Assembly: GCA_039111475.1 (NCBI GenBank)
Contig: JBCCIP010000004.1
Coordinates: 62,001 to 126,000, forward strand
Length of the DNA stretch: 64,000 nucleotides
DNA from: JAUIET01 sp039111475
GTDB taxonomy: Bacteria; Pseudomonadota; Gammaproteobacteria; Pseudomonadales; JAUIET01
Direction: 5' to 3'
Under the pieces are notes generated by a model. The model ran no database searches and was not told the origin of the DNA. It saw nothing but the letters and a program-made list of their open reading frames with translations. Below, piece by piece: positions 36,155 to 43,796 of this stretch. Positions within the stretch are counted from its first letter, which is position 1, and each line of letters starts with the position of its first letter. Position numbers and translations under genes: made by a program.

Positions 36155-37984
36155 ATGGCGTTTGATCCGGAAATCGAAGCCCTGGTGGGAGAGTATGAGC
36201 ACGACCCGCAGGCCTTGGCAAGGCGCTATCTTGAAGAGCGTGATAAGCGACTCCATCCAGACAAAAACGACCAATACCTAGAGGTTACCGCTGACTTTTC
36301 AAACTACGTAAACGATCCTTACGTGGCGTCGACGGGTGAGCGAACGGCGAGAACCGAAGACACAGAGATACTTATTATCGGCGGCGGCTTTGGCGGTATT
36401 TTGTGCGCGGCCCGGCTGAAAGAGCAGGGATTCCAGGATATGCTTGTGGTTGAAAAGGGCGGCGATTTTGGTGGTTGCTGGTACTGGAACCGCTATCCAG
36501 GCATTCGATGCGACACCGAGTCCTATGTGTATATGCCATTGCTTGAGGAGCTGGGTTATATACCAAGCGAGAAGTACGCTCGAGGGTCTGAAATCAGGGC
36601 ACATATTGTCAATGTCGCCAAGCATTTCGAATTGTATCAACACGCCTGCTTCCAGACCGAGGTAAAAGGCGTCAAATGGATAGATGCCGAGCAGCACTGG
36701 TTGGTTACCACGGACCGCGGAGACTGCTTCCGGGCGCGCTTCGTCGTTATGGCTAATGGTCCCTTGGACCGCCCAAAGCTGCCTGGAATTGCGGGTATTA
36801 ACGAATTTGCCGGACACACGTTTCACACCAGCCGCTGGGACTACGCCTATACCGAGGGCAACTTCAAAGGCGGACTTACTGGCCTGGCCGACAAGACAGT
36901 CGGCGTGATTGGAACCGGCGCTACCGGCGTACAGTGCATCCCACTCATTGCAGAATCGGCCCAGCATCTCTATGTATTTCAGCGCACACCAGCGGCGGTT
37001 GATCATCGTAATAATCGACCGACGGATGATCGGTGGGCATCCGCTTTAACGCCGGGTTGGCAGGCGGCGAGAAAAGACAATTTCAATCATTGGGTGACCG
37101 GAGCACCAATGGCGGAAGACTTGATTGATGATGGGTGGACCAAAATTGGTCGATTGCTGGACCCCACTGCTTCCTGGGCAATAGGTCAGGTTGGCCGACC
37201 GTTAACTCAGCAGGAAGGCGAGTACATCAGCGACATATTGGATGACAAATCCATGAACGGTATTCGCGAATGGATTGACGAGGTGGTTGATGACCAGGAA
37301 GTCGCCGAGCAATTAAAGCCGTGGCATAGACGATGGTGCAAAAGACCCTTATTTCACGATGAGTATTACCCCACGTTTAATCGAAACAATGTCACGCTCG
37401 TTGATAGCCACGGACAAGGCGTAGAGCGCGTTACAGAGACCGGCGTGGTAGTCGATGGCATTGAATACAAGGTGGACTGTTTGATTTTTGCCACCGGTTT
37501 CGAAGTCGGTACCGAATACTCCAGACGAGCCGGCTACGACGTTATTGGAAGGAATGGGCTAGCCCTTGGTGAGTACTGGTCCAATGGTATGCGCACCTTG
37601 AACGGTATGAACATGCGACACTTTCCAAACTGTTTCTACATTGGTTTTGGTCAGAATGCGAATGCGACCAATTTCTGTTTTATCCTGGATGAGCAGGCAC
37701 AGCATGCGGCGCATATTATCGCCGGCGTACGTGACCGCGGTGCGACAAGCGTTGAGCCTAATGAAGATGCGATCGACGCGTACCTTCAGGAAGTCCAGCC
37801 CATGTCAATTAGCCAACTCAAGTTCTGGGTTGATTGCACGCCAAGCTACATGAATGGGGAAGGGGATAATGACGACCCCAATGGTTTTTTTGCGAACTTG
37901 CATCCAGCCGGTACTGTGGGGTTTTACAACAAATTGCGTGAATGGCGAGAGGAAGGCTCACTCCTAGGCCTTGATGTTAGGTGA
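36155..37984 (+). CDS. Flavin-dependent Baeyer-Villiger monooxygenase
   Basis: 609 residues from the ATG at 36155 (AGG ribosome-binding site); the frame is open further upstream but overlaps the divergent promoter. Type I BVMO: first dinucleotide fold GGGFGG (76-81), fingerprint FAGHTFHTSRWD (residues 218-229; F-x-G-x3-H-x3-W-D), second fold GTGATG (253-258). It inserts oxygen next to a ketone, turning cyclic ketones into lactones with NADPH and O2. The N-terminal extension of about 70 residues is typical of cyclododecanone/steroid/phenylacetone-type BVMOs. A CoA-transferase gene follows 29 bp downstream. It suggests a ring-ketone intermediate in the catabolic pathway (inference). Confidence 0.92.
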   Translation: MAFDPEIEALVGEYEHDPQALARRYLEERDKRLHPDKNDQYLEVTADFSNYVNDPYVASTGERTARTEDTEILIIGGGFGGILCAARLKEQGFQDMLVVEKGGDFGGCWYWNRYPGIRCDTESYVYMPLLEELGYIPSEKYARGSEIRAHIVNVAKHFELYQHACFQTEVKGVKWIDAEQHWLVTTDRGDCFRARFVVMANGPLDRPKLPGIAGINEFAGHTFHTSRWDYAYTEGNFKGGLTGLADKTVGVIGTGATGVQCIPLIAESAQHLYVFQRTPAAVDHRNNRPTDDRWASALTPGWQAARKDNFNHWVTGAPMAEDLIDDGWTKIGRLLDPTASWAIGQVGRPLTQQEGEYISDILDDKSMNGIREWIDEVVDDQEVAEQLKPWHRRWCKRPLFHDEYYPTFNRNNVTLVDSHGQGVERVTETGVVVDGIEYKVDCLIFATGFEVGTEYSRRAGYDVIGRNGLALGEYWSNGMRTLNGMNMRHFPNCFYIGFGQNANATNFCFILDEQAQHAAHIIAGVRDRGATSVEPNEDAIDAYLQEVQPMSISQLKFWVDCTPSYMNGEGDNDDPNGFFANLHPAGTVGFYNKLREWREEGSLLGLDVR

Positions 37985-38013
37985 GTGACTGAATTGATGC
38001 TTGGAGAAAAATA

Positions 38014-39222
38014 ATGACGGCGGCATTGCAAGAAATTCGAGTTGTGGAACTTGGCCAGGAAATTCAGGGGCCTTACGCCACCTTGTTTCTGGCCGACATG
38101 GGTGCAGAAGTCATCAAGGTTGAAAACCGGGTAGACGGTGATCTTGCCAGGCAAATGACGGTTGGCAAGCTAGCGGGTGAGGATGCGCCGCACAGCGAGT
38201 TCGGCCAGTATTTTTACTTGCTTAATCGGGGTAAGCGAAGTCTAACGTTGGACTTGAAAAAAGATAGCGGTAAAGAAGTGCTGCGTCGCCTGCTGCGCGA
38301 CGCAGATGTTCTGCTGACGAATTTTCGCCCGGGCGTGCTAGAGAGATTGGGTTTTGGCTATGAACAGTTGAAAGATGATTTCCCACGCCTGATCCACACC
38401 ACGGCGTCTTCCTGGGGGCCGGTTGGTCCATGGGCTAGAAGGCCCAGCCGTGACATGCTGGCGCAGGCGGCATCAGGTGTGATGTCGCATACGGGTATGG
38501 AGGGGCAAGCACCGACACCGGCAGGCATTGTGATGGCCGACTACGCCGGCGCGATGATGGCTGTGATGGGCACATTAGCCGCCTTGCAGGCGCGTACTCA
38601 TACTGGTCGTGGCCAAAAAGTGGATACCTCCATGTACGGGGCCATGTTGGCGTTTCAGCCATGGGAAGTGTTACAGGCGTCACTGACGGGCACAGAAAAT
38701 CGTCGAGCAGGTCGTGGCCACCAGTTTCTTAACGGTGCCTGGGGCGCATTTAAAACTCGCGATGGTTGGCTGGCATTGGCCGGCATAGAAGACAGCAGAT
38801 GGCCCGCGTTTTGTGAGATTATTGGTCGACCCGATATTGAACACAATCCGGATTTTGACAAGGACAGCCGAAATTTTGCAGGGTCGAGAATACATGAACT
38901 GCTGGACGCCGTATTTGCTGAGCAAGACACAGACTACTGGCTAGAAAAATTGCTAGCGGCGGATATATTTGCCGGTGAGATTGCCGGTTATCTCGACGTG
39001 CTTAACAGCGAACAGGCGATTGCCAACAACTATATACGTGAGGTGGAGCATCCTGAGATTGGCCCATTTAAAATGGTCGGTCCCCCCATCGCGTTGAGCG
39101 ACACTCCGCTTCGAGGCGCTCTACCTTCGCCTGATTTGGGCGCAGACTCCGGCGCAATTCTTCAAGAGCTTGGTTATGACGCTGCCGCGATCGACGCTTT
39201 GCGAAACGGTGAGGTTGTCTGA
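38014..39222 (+). CDS. CaiB/BaiF family (type III) CoA-transferase
   Basis: 402 residues. Opening LQEIRVVELGQEIQGPYATLFLADMGAEVIKVE is diagnostic for class III CoA-transferases; ADVLLTNFRPGVLERLGFGYE follows at about 90-110, and the nucleophilic Asp lies in the RPSRDMLAQAASGVM segment near residue 150. These enzymes move CoA between carboxylic acids (relatives include formyl-CoA, carnitine and bile-acid CoA transferases and alpha-methylacyl-CoA racemase). GGAG ribosome-binding site; same operon as the BVMO, so it may activate the acid formed after lactone opening. Confidence 0.9.
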   Translation: MTAALQEIRVVELGQEIQGPYATLFLADMGAEVIKVENRVDGDLARQMTVGKLAGEDAPHSEFGQYFYLLNRGKRSLTLDLKKDSGKEVLRRLLRDADVLLTNFRPGVLERLGFGYEQLKDDFPRLIHTTASSWGPVGPWARRPSRDMLAQAASGVMSHTGMEGQAPTPAGIVMADYAGAMMAVMGTLAALQARTHTGRGQKVDTSMYGAMLAFQPWEVLQASLTGTENRRAGRGHQFLNGAWGAFKTRDGWLALAGIEDSRWPAFCEIIGRPDIEHNPDFDKDSRNFAGSRIHELLDAVFAEQDTDYWLEKLLAADIFAGEIAGYLDVLNSEQAIANNYIREVEHPEIGPFKMVGPPIALSDTPLRGALPSPDLGADSGAILQELGYDAAAIDALRNGEVV

Positions 39223-39246
39223 GATTAAATACCTTGGAATAATCAC

Positions 39247-40071
39247 TTAGAACAGTTGATTCATCGCTTCGCGCTGGGCCTGCACCTTTGAGAATGATCT
39301 GCCGGCAATCGCGCCGCCATCGATCACAAGGTCTCTGCCAGTAATAAACCCGGCATCATCAGATGCCAGGAACACAACCGCCTTGGCAACATCGTTTGGC
39401 ACGCCAGCCCTTGGAATGGGTTGCGCGTTTTTCAAAGCTGATTGCATTTTTCTCGCCGTCGCGTCTGCCTGCTCACTTGCAAGACCAGCGCCACGGGCGA
39501 ATATTCCGGTGGCAATAGCACCAGGTGACACCGTATTGACGCGCACATTGTCTTCCGCCAGCTCCAAAGCAACGCTTTTCGACAATTGCACAACGGCTGC
39601 TTTCAAGGCGCTGTAAAGATGCGACGTTGCGTACCCTCCCAAATGCGCCGCAACCGACGCATTGCTGATAATTGCGCCACTGCCCTGTGCCTGAAGTATT
39701 GGCGCTGCGTGTTTGATCCCCAAGAAAACGCTTTTTAACAACAGACTGACAGCGTCGTCGAAGGCCGATGCATCGATAGTAGCTATTTCTCCCGGGGGTG
39801 CGGGCCCACCGGCATTGTTGAACACGATATCCAATCGTCCAAAGTGTGACTTTGCCAACTCAATGGCGCTCTTAATGTGCGCTTCATGCATGATGTCGGT
39901 TTGCGCGAACACAGCGTTTTCGCCCAGTTGCTTAGCGATTTCATGCCCGAGGTCGCTGCGCCGACCACACAGTACGACACACGCACCTTCTTGCACCATT
40001 AGCTCCGCCGTGCACCGGCCAATACCGCTGGTTGCACCGGTAACTACGGCCACTTTACCGTCAAGCTTCAT
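39247..40071 (-). CDS. Short-chain dehydrogenase/reductase (SDR)
   Basis: 274 residues. Classical SDR: TGATSGIG near residues 11-18, NNAGG at about 91-95, catalytic Ser in ISNASVAA and Tyr/Lys in YSALK, ending VIDGG. An arginine pair after strand 2 (CGRRSDL) favours NADP. The C-terminal extension (GAIAGRSFSKVQAQREAMNQLF) is longer than usual. Convergent with the CoA-transferase and divergent from the ferredoxin operon, whose operator-like site lies 70 bp away. Probably oxidises or reduces a hydroxylated intermediate; the substrate is unknown. Confidence 0.88.
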   Translation of the reverse strand: MKLDGKVAVVTGATSGIGRCTAELMVQEGACVVLCGRRSDLGHEIAKQLGENAVFAQTDIMHEAHIKSAIELAKSHFGRLDIVFNNAGGPAPPGEIATIDASAFDDAVSLLLKSVFLGIKHAAPILQAQGSGAIISNASVAAHLGGYATSHLYSALKAAVVQLSKSVALELAEDNVRVNTVSPGAIATGIFARGAGLASEQADATARKMQSALKNAQPIPRAGVPNDVAKAVVFLASDDAGFITGRDLVIDGGAIAGRSFSKVQAQREAMNQLF

Positions 40072-40140
40072 AACTCTTCCAAATTGTTGGTACGCGTCTA
40101 AAGTATACGTTAGGTTATTGGATTATCATATATCTATTAA

Positions 40141-40156
40141 GTAGACATGTATCTAT
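40141..40156. promoter_or_regulatory. Candidate TetR operator (weaker copy) before the ferredoxin-BKACE operon
   Basis: GTAGACATGTATCTAT matches ATAGAC-N4-GTCTAT at 10 of 12 defined positions. It lies 41 bp upstream of the ferredoxin start and 70 bp from the divergent SDR start. A further TATCTATT stands just upstream (40131-40138). It is the least exact of the five copies, but the position in a divergent promoter is right. Confidence 0.55.
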
Positions 40157-40196
40157 TTTAGTGAGTATACTCTCGCGTAGGTACTGAACAACAGGT

Positions 40197-40496
40197 GTGT
40201 GCTTGAGCTCGTCAGAAGATTACCCGGAGGTCGTTGTCTTTCGCGCAGGCGCTAGCCGTGTCCGCGCGCAGTACTTTCCGGGTGAGACATTGTTAGATAC
40301 GGCCAGGCGCGCCGGTCTGTCAATTCCGACCAGCTGTGAACTGGGTGACTGCGGTACATGCATGGTTGAGCTTCTAGCAGGATCAGTGCATATGAAAAAC
40401 AACAATGCCCTGTCGCCCGACGAGGTGCAGTCTGGCTGCGTACTTAGCTGTCAGGGCATTCCCGCAGGCGAACGCTGCGTGGTTAGAACAAATTAA
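40197..40496 (+). CDS. Plant-type [2Fe-2S] ferredoxin
   Basis: 99 residues from GTG 40197; TTG at 40203 is equally plausible because AGGTG sits 5 bases before it. Cluster ligands: Cys47, Cys52, Cys55 and Cys85 (C-x4-C-x2-C-x29-C), as in plant-type ferredoxins and the ferredoxin domains of oxygenase reductases. No flavin domain is attached. It would pass electrons to an oxygenase; the Rieske oxygenase and P450 in this window are candidates (inference). First gene of an operon with BKACE, an acyl-CoA dehydrogenase and a phosphotransferase. Confidence 0.9.
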   Translation: MCLSSSEDYPEVVVFRAGASRVRAQYFPGETLLDTARRAGLSIPTSCELGDCGTCMVELLAGSVHMKNNNALSPDEVQSGCVLSCQGIPAGERCVVRTN

Positions 40497-40522
40497 TGAG
40501 CAATATAAAGAGGTGGTGAACG

Positions 40523-41542
40523 ATGGCTAATATTTTCTGGGACAAGATCGACGCGAGTCTTAAGTATTGTAAGCATAAGATGATCTGGCATGCTTATGGC
40601 TTCCCAAAAATCGGTGATCTGGAGCACACCTGTTTTCACGATGCGCCGATTTCCGACCCCTGGGACGTGGACCAGAAAATGGCCGTTTCAGTGGCGATAA
40701 CAGGTTCGTTTTTTCGCCATGAGGAAAACCCGAATCAGCCGGTCACCGACAACACCATTCGTGAGTCCGCCCGTGAAGTACTCGCCGCGGGCGCCAGTAC
40801 GGTGCACATTCATGTGCGCGACCACCACCAGCACAACATATTGTCATGCGAGCAGTTTCACAACGTAATCGCACCCCTGAAAGAGGAGTTTCCGGGCCTG
40901 GCGGTGGACGGTTGCCTGGTGCCAGGTTTGTCTCGTGATTGGGACGAAATGAAAAAAACGATTGATACCAAAATACTCGATGCAGCCCCAGTCAATTCAA
41001 CCGCTGTGTTTATTGGCGATTCCGTGCTGGCGAAACCACCGGCCATTCTGATCGAAAAGACTCGAATGATTCAGGAAGCTGGCGGTGTTCCTGAAATCGC
41101 GGTGTACAACGACGCTGATATCTCCAATGCCGATCGTTATTTGCTGCGCAGTGGCTTGATGGGACCAGGTGCGATGTGGTTGATTCTGCCGGCGCTTCCC
41201 GGCTGCTCGCCAATGGAAAACCCCAAACAGATGGTTGAAGGCGTTACGCGCATGGTTAACACTATTCGCGACGTTGACCCTCAGGCATTCATTATGGTGT
41301 GCGCCGCCGGGCGTGCGTCCATGCATCTGGCTACCCTGGCGGCCTCGTTAGGCCTGCATATTCGGATTGGCATGGAAGATACCTATTACATGTGGCCACA
41401 TCGCGATGATCGAATCAACAGTAACTTACAGTGCTTTGAGTTGGCCATGCAGTTGTCGGAAGTGGTGGGCAGACCCATCATGACTCGCCAAGAATATCGC
41501 GATCGCCTGCTAGCCACTGCAGCAGCGCCCAAGGCAGCTTAA
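40523..41542 (+). CDS. BKACE family beta-keto acid cleavage enzyme (formerly DUF849)
   Basis: 339 residues. BKACE enzymes use a divalent metal to condense a beta-keto acid with acetyl-CoA, giving acetoacetate and a shortened acyl-CoA. Seen: the metal-binding HIHVRD near residues 94-99, VPGLSRDWDEM (about 132-142), and IRIGMEDTYYMWP with the conserved Glu near 285. The N-terminal 50 residues before MAVSVAITGS are an extension relative to the lysine-fermentation enzyme Kce. Immediately before an acyl-CoA dehydrogenase (4-bp gap), so it probably trims a beta-keto acid in the island's pathway. The family is certain; the substrate is unknown. Confidence 0.88.
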   Translation: MANIFWDKIDASLKYCKHKMIWHAYGFPKIGDLEHTCFHDAPISDPWDVDQKMAVSVAITGSFFRHEENPNQPVTDNTIRESAREVLAAGASTVHIHVRDHHQHNILSCEQFHNVIAPLKEEFPGLAVDGCLVPGLSRDWDEMKKTIDTKILDAAPVNSTAVFIGDSVLAKPPAILIEKTRMIQEAGGVPEIAVYNDADISNADRYLLRSGLMGPGAMWLILPALPGCSPMENPKQMVEGVTRMVNTIRDVDPQAFIMVCAAGRASMHLATLAASLGLHIRIGMEDTYYMWPHRDDRINSNLQCFELAMQLSEVVGRPIMTRQEYRDRLLATAAAPKAA

Positions 41543-41546
41543 GCGA

Positions 41547-42713
41547 ATGAACAGTGGTCACAATGCAGACTTTGTCGCTATTCGCGCGTCTGTACAGAAA
41601 TTGTGTGCCGATTATCCGGATGAGTATTGGCGGGAGTGCGACACTGAACATCGCTTTCCCTGGGATTTCTACAATGCCTTGGCGGCCAATGGTTGGATTG
41701 GTATTGCTATACCCGAAGAATATGGCGGTGCGGGCATGGGAATCGATGCCGCGTCCATATTGCTTGAGGAGGTGGCTGCTTCCGGTGCGGCGATGAATGG
41801 TGCGACAGCGATTCATCTGTCCATCTTTGGTCTGGAACCTCTGGTTAAGTTTGGCTCGGCAGAGATCAAGCAACGCTATTTACCTAGTGTGGCGAGCGGC
41901 GAGTTGCACGTGGCCTTCGGCGTCACTGAGCCTGATGCCGGCACGGATACAACCAGCATCCGAACTTTCGCGCGGCGCGATGGTGAGCATTACGTCGTGC
42001 GCGGGCAGAAAGTATGGACATCGAAAGCATTGGAGTCGGAAAAAGTTCTGTTGCTTGTGCGCACCACACCGGTAGCAGATTGTGCTAGCAAGACCGATGG
42101 TCTGACTTTGCTGATGGCCGATCTGAAGAGCCCTGCGGTCACTATTTCAGCCATTCCAAAAGCAGGTCGAAACGCCGTTGCAAGTTGCGAAGTCGTCTAT
42201 GACGACTTGCGCGTGCACGAGTCAGATCGGGTGGGTGAAGAAGGCAAGGGGTTCAAATATTTGTTGGCAGGACTGAACGCAGAGCGCATTCTGATCGCCG
42301 CGGAAGCACTGGGTACAGGGCGAGCTGCCTTACGCCGCGCTGTTGAGTATGCCAATGAACGGGTTGTGTTCGGCCGTTCGATTGGCACCAATCAAGGCAT
42401 TGCTTTTCCGTTGGCCGAGGCCAGAATGCGGTTGGATGCCGCCGAGTTAATGATTCGCAAGGCAGCAAGCTTGTTGGATGCCGGCCAGCCTTGTGGCGCT
42501 GAGGCCAATATGGCGAAATGGTTAGCGGCAGACGCAGGCTATCAGGCGGCAGACCAGGCCGTACAAACGCACGGCGGTTTTGGCTACGCCAGTGAATACC
42601 ATGTAGAGCGCTATTGGCGCGAAGTGCGCATCATGCGCATAGCGCCGATATCGCAGGAAATGATTCAGAATTACGTGGCTGAACACGTGCTGGGTTTGCC
42701 CAGGTCCTACTAA
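41547..42713 (+). CDS. Acyl-CoA dehydrogenase (IVD/LCAD-like catalytic position)
   Basis: 388 residues of the FAD-dependent acyl-CoA dehydrogenase family, alpha,beta-desaturating an acyl-CoA. Seen: AFGVTEPDAGTDTTSIRT (about 128-145, flavin site), KVWTSKA, and QTHGGFGYASEYHVERYWREVRIMRI near the C-terminus. The segment after it reads APISQE, lacking the EGTSQ glutamate that acts as base in MCAD; a glutamate in GLNAERILIAAE matches the alternative base position of isovaleryl-CoA and long-chain enzymes. Electrons go to ETF, whose genes are not in the window. Between BKACE and the phosphotransferase in a tight operon. Confidence 0.9.
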   Translation: MNSGHNADFVAIRASVQKLCADYPDEYWRECDTEHRFPWDFYNALAANGWIGIAIPEEYGGAGMGIDAASILLEEVAASGAAMNGATAIHLSIFGLEPLVKFGSAEIKQRYLPSVASGELHVAFGVTEPDAGTDTTSIRTFARRDGEHYVVRGQKVWTSKALESEKVLLLVRTTPVADCASKTDGLTLLMADLKSPAVTISAIPKAGRNAVASCEVVYDDLRVHESDRVGEEGKGFKYLLAGLNAERILIAAEALGTGRAALRRAVEYANERVVFGRSIGTNQGIAFPLAEARMRLDAAELMIRKAASLLDAGQPCGAEANMAKWLAADAGYQAADQAVQTHGGFGYASEYHVERYWREVRIMRIAPISQEMIQNYVAEHVLGLPRSY

Positions 42714-42718
42714 TCGGC

Positions 42719-43780
42719 ATGGATTCGCAACGCACAAGGCTGAATACAGGCACAAGCGCTGTTAGACCAGGGTTTGAACTGGATGTAGATAGTCTGCATA
42801 GCTGGCTTTCTGCGACGGTGAAAGCTTATGCGGGGCCGTTGCACATTGAGCAGTTCAAGGGCGGTCAATCCAATCCCACCTACAAGCTGAACACGCCGGC
42901 CGGCAGCTATGTTTTGCGTCGTAAACCGCCTGGTGTTCTGCTCAAAAGTGCCCACGCGATAGATCGAGAGTACCGGGTAATGACGGCGCTGGTGCCCACT
43001 GCCGTGCCCGTACCCGACACATTCGCCTACTGCCGCGACGAGTCAGTGATAGGTACTGCGTTTTTTGTGATGGAGTACAAAGCCGGCCGAATATTCTGGG
43101 ATCTTCTGGCGGAACAATCATCAGCCGACGCTCGCTCAGCGATGTGGTATTCGGCGGTTGATGCGATGGCAGCATTGCACACTCTTGAACCCAGCACAGT
43201 TGGTCTGGAAGGTTTCGGTCGTGGAGGAAATTACATTGAGCGGCAGTTCGCGCGCTGGACTGGTCAGTACGAAAAGAATCGCAGCGCTGTGCACAACCCT
43301 GCGATGGGGCGCTTGATTGACTGGCTGCCAAGGCATATGCCGGACCGCGAGCAACAGGCTCTCATCCATGGTGACTATCAGTTTTCCAACATGGTCTACC
43401 ATGCGATTGAGCCCAAAGTCGTTGCGGTATTGGATTGGGAATTGTCTACGATTGGCAACCCGCTTACTGATCTGGCGTATTTTTGCAGGGTCTATCACTT
43501 ACCCGCAGCACACGGCGGTTTACTCGGTATGGATTTTCGTTCGCACGGCATTCCGTTGGAGCAAGACCTAATCGCGCGTTATTCAGAATTGACTGGCACG
43601 TACGTAGACAACTGGCCGTTCTACGTTATTTTCGCAATGTTCCGTCTTGCGGCGATTCGCCAGGGCGTTGCGCAACGCGTAGTGCAAGGGTCGGCGGCCA
43701 GTGCGCATGCGCGACAGGTTGGTGACAGCGCAGTGCCGATTGCCGAAGCGGCATGGCACTTGGCGTCTGGCAGCGGATGA
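42719..43780 (+). CDS. APH-fold phosphotransferase (ACAD10/11-like kinase domain)
   Basis: 353 residues of the aminoglycoside-phosphotransferase/choline-kinase fold. ATP-binding region FKGGQSNPTYKL (about 43-54), catalytic loop IHGDYQFSNMVY (about 217-228) and metal-binding VLDWELSTIGNPLTDLAYF. Members found next to acyl-CoA dehydrogenases resemble the kinase domain of human ACAD10/ACAD11, which phosphorylates 4-hydroxyacyl-CoA so that the hydroxyl can be removed. Its place 5 bp after an acyl-CoA dehydrogenase makes that role attractive: handling of 4-hydroxy acids such as those derived from lactones (inference). Not an antibiotic-resistance gene by context. Confidence 0.85.
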   Translation: MDSQRTRLNTGTSAVRPGFELDVDSLHSWLSATVKAYAGPLHIEQFKGGQSNPTYKLNTPAGSYVLRRKPPGVLLKSAHAIDREYRVMTALVPTAVPVPDTFAYCRDESVIGTAFFVMEYKAGRIFWDLLAEQSSADARSAMWYSAVDAMAALHTLEPSTVGLEGFGRGGNYIERQFARWTGQYEKNRSAVHNPAMGRLIDWLPRHMPDREQQALIHGDYQFSNMVYHAIEPKVVAVLDWELSTIGNPLTDLAYFCRVYHLPAAHGGLLGMDFRSHGIPLEQDLIARYSELTGTYVDNWPFYVIFAMFRLAAIRQGVAQRVVQGSAASAHARQVGDSAVPIAEAAWHLASGSG

Positions 43781-43796
43781 TGGTTAGTGCCAGGTA

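Noticed and set aside
36299..37006. 235-codon frame antisense to the BVMO gene
   Set aside because: Lies wholly within the BVMO coding region, whose flavin and fingerprint motifs are intact.
42719..43780. Aminoglycoside resistance gene
   Set aside because: The fold is shared with APH enzymes, but the neighbours are acyl-CoA catabolic genes and the sequence fits the ACAD10/11 kinase-like group.
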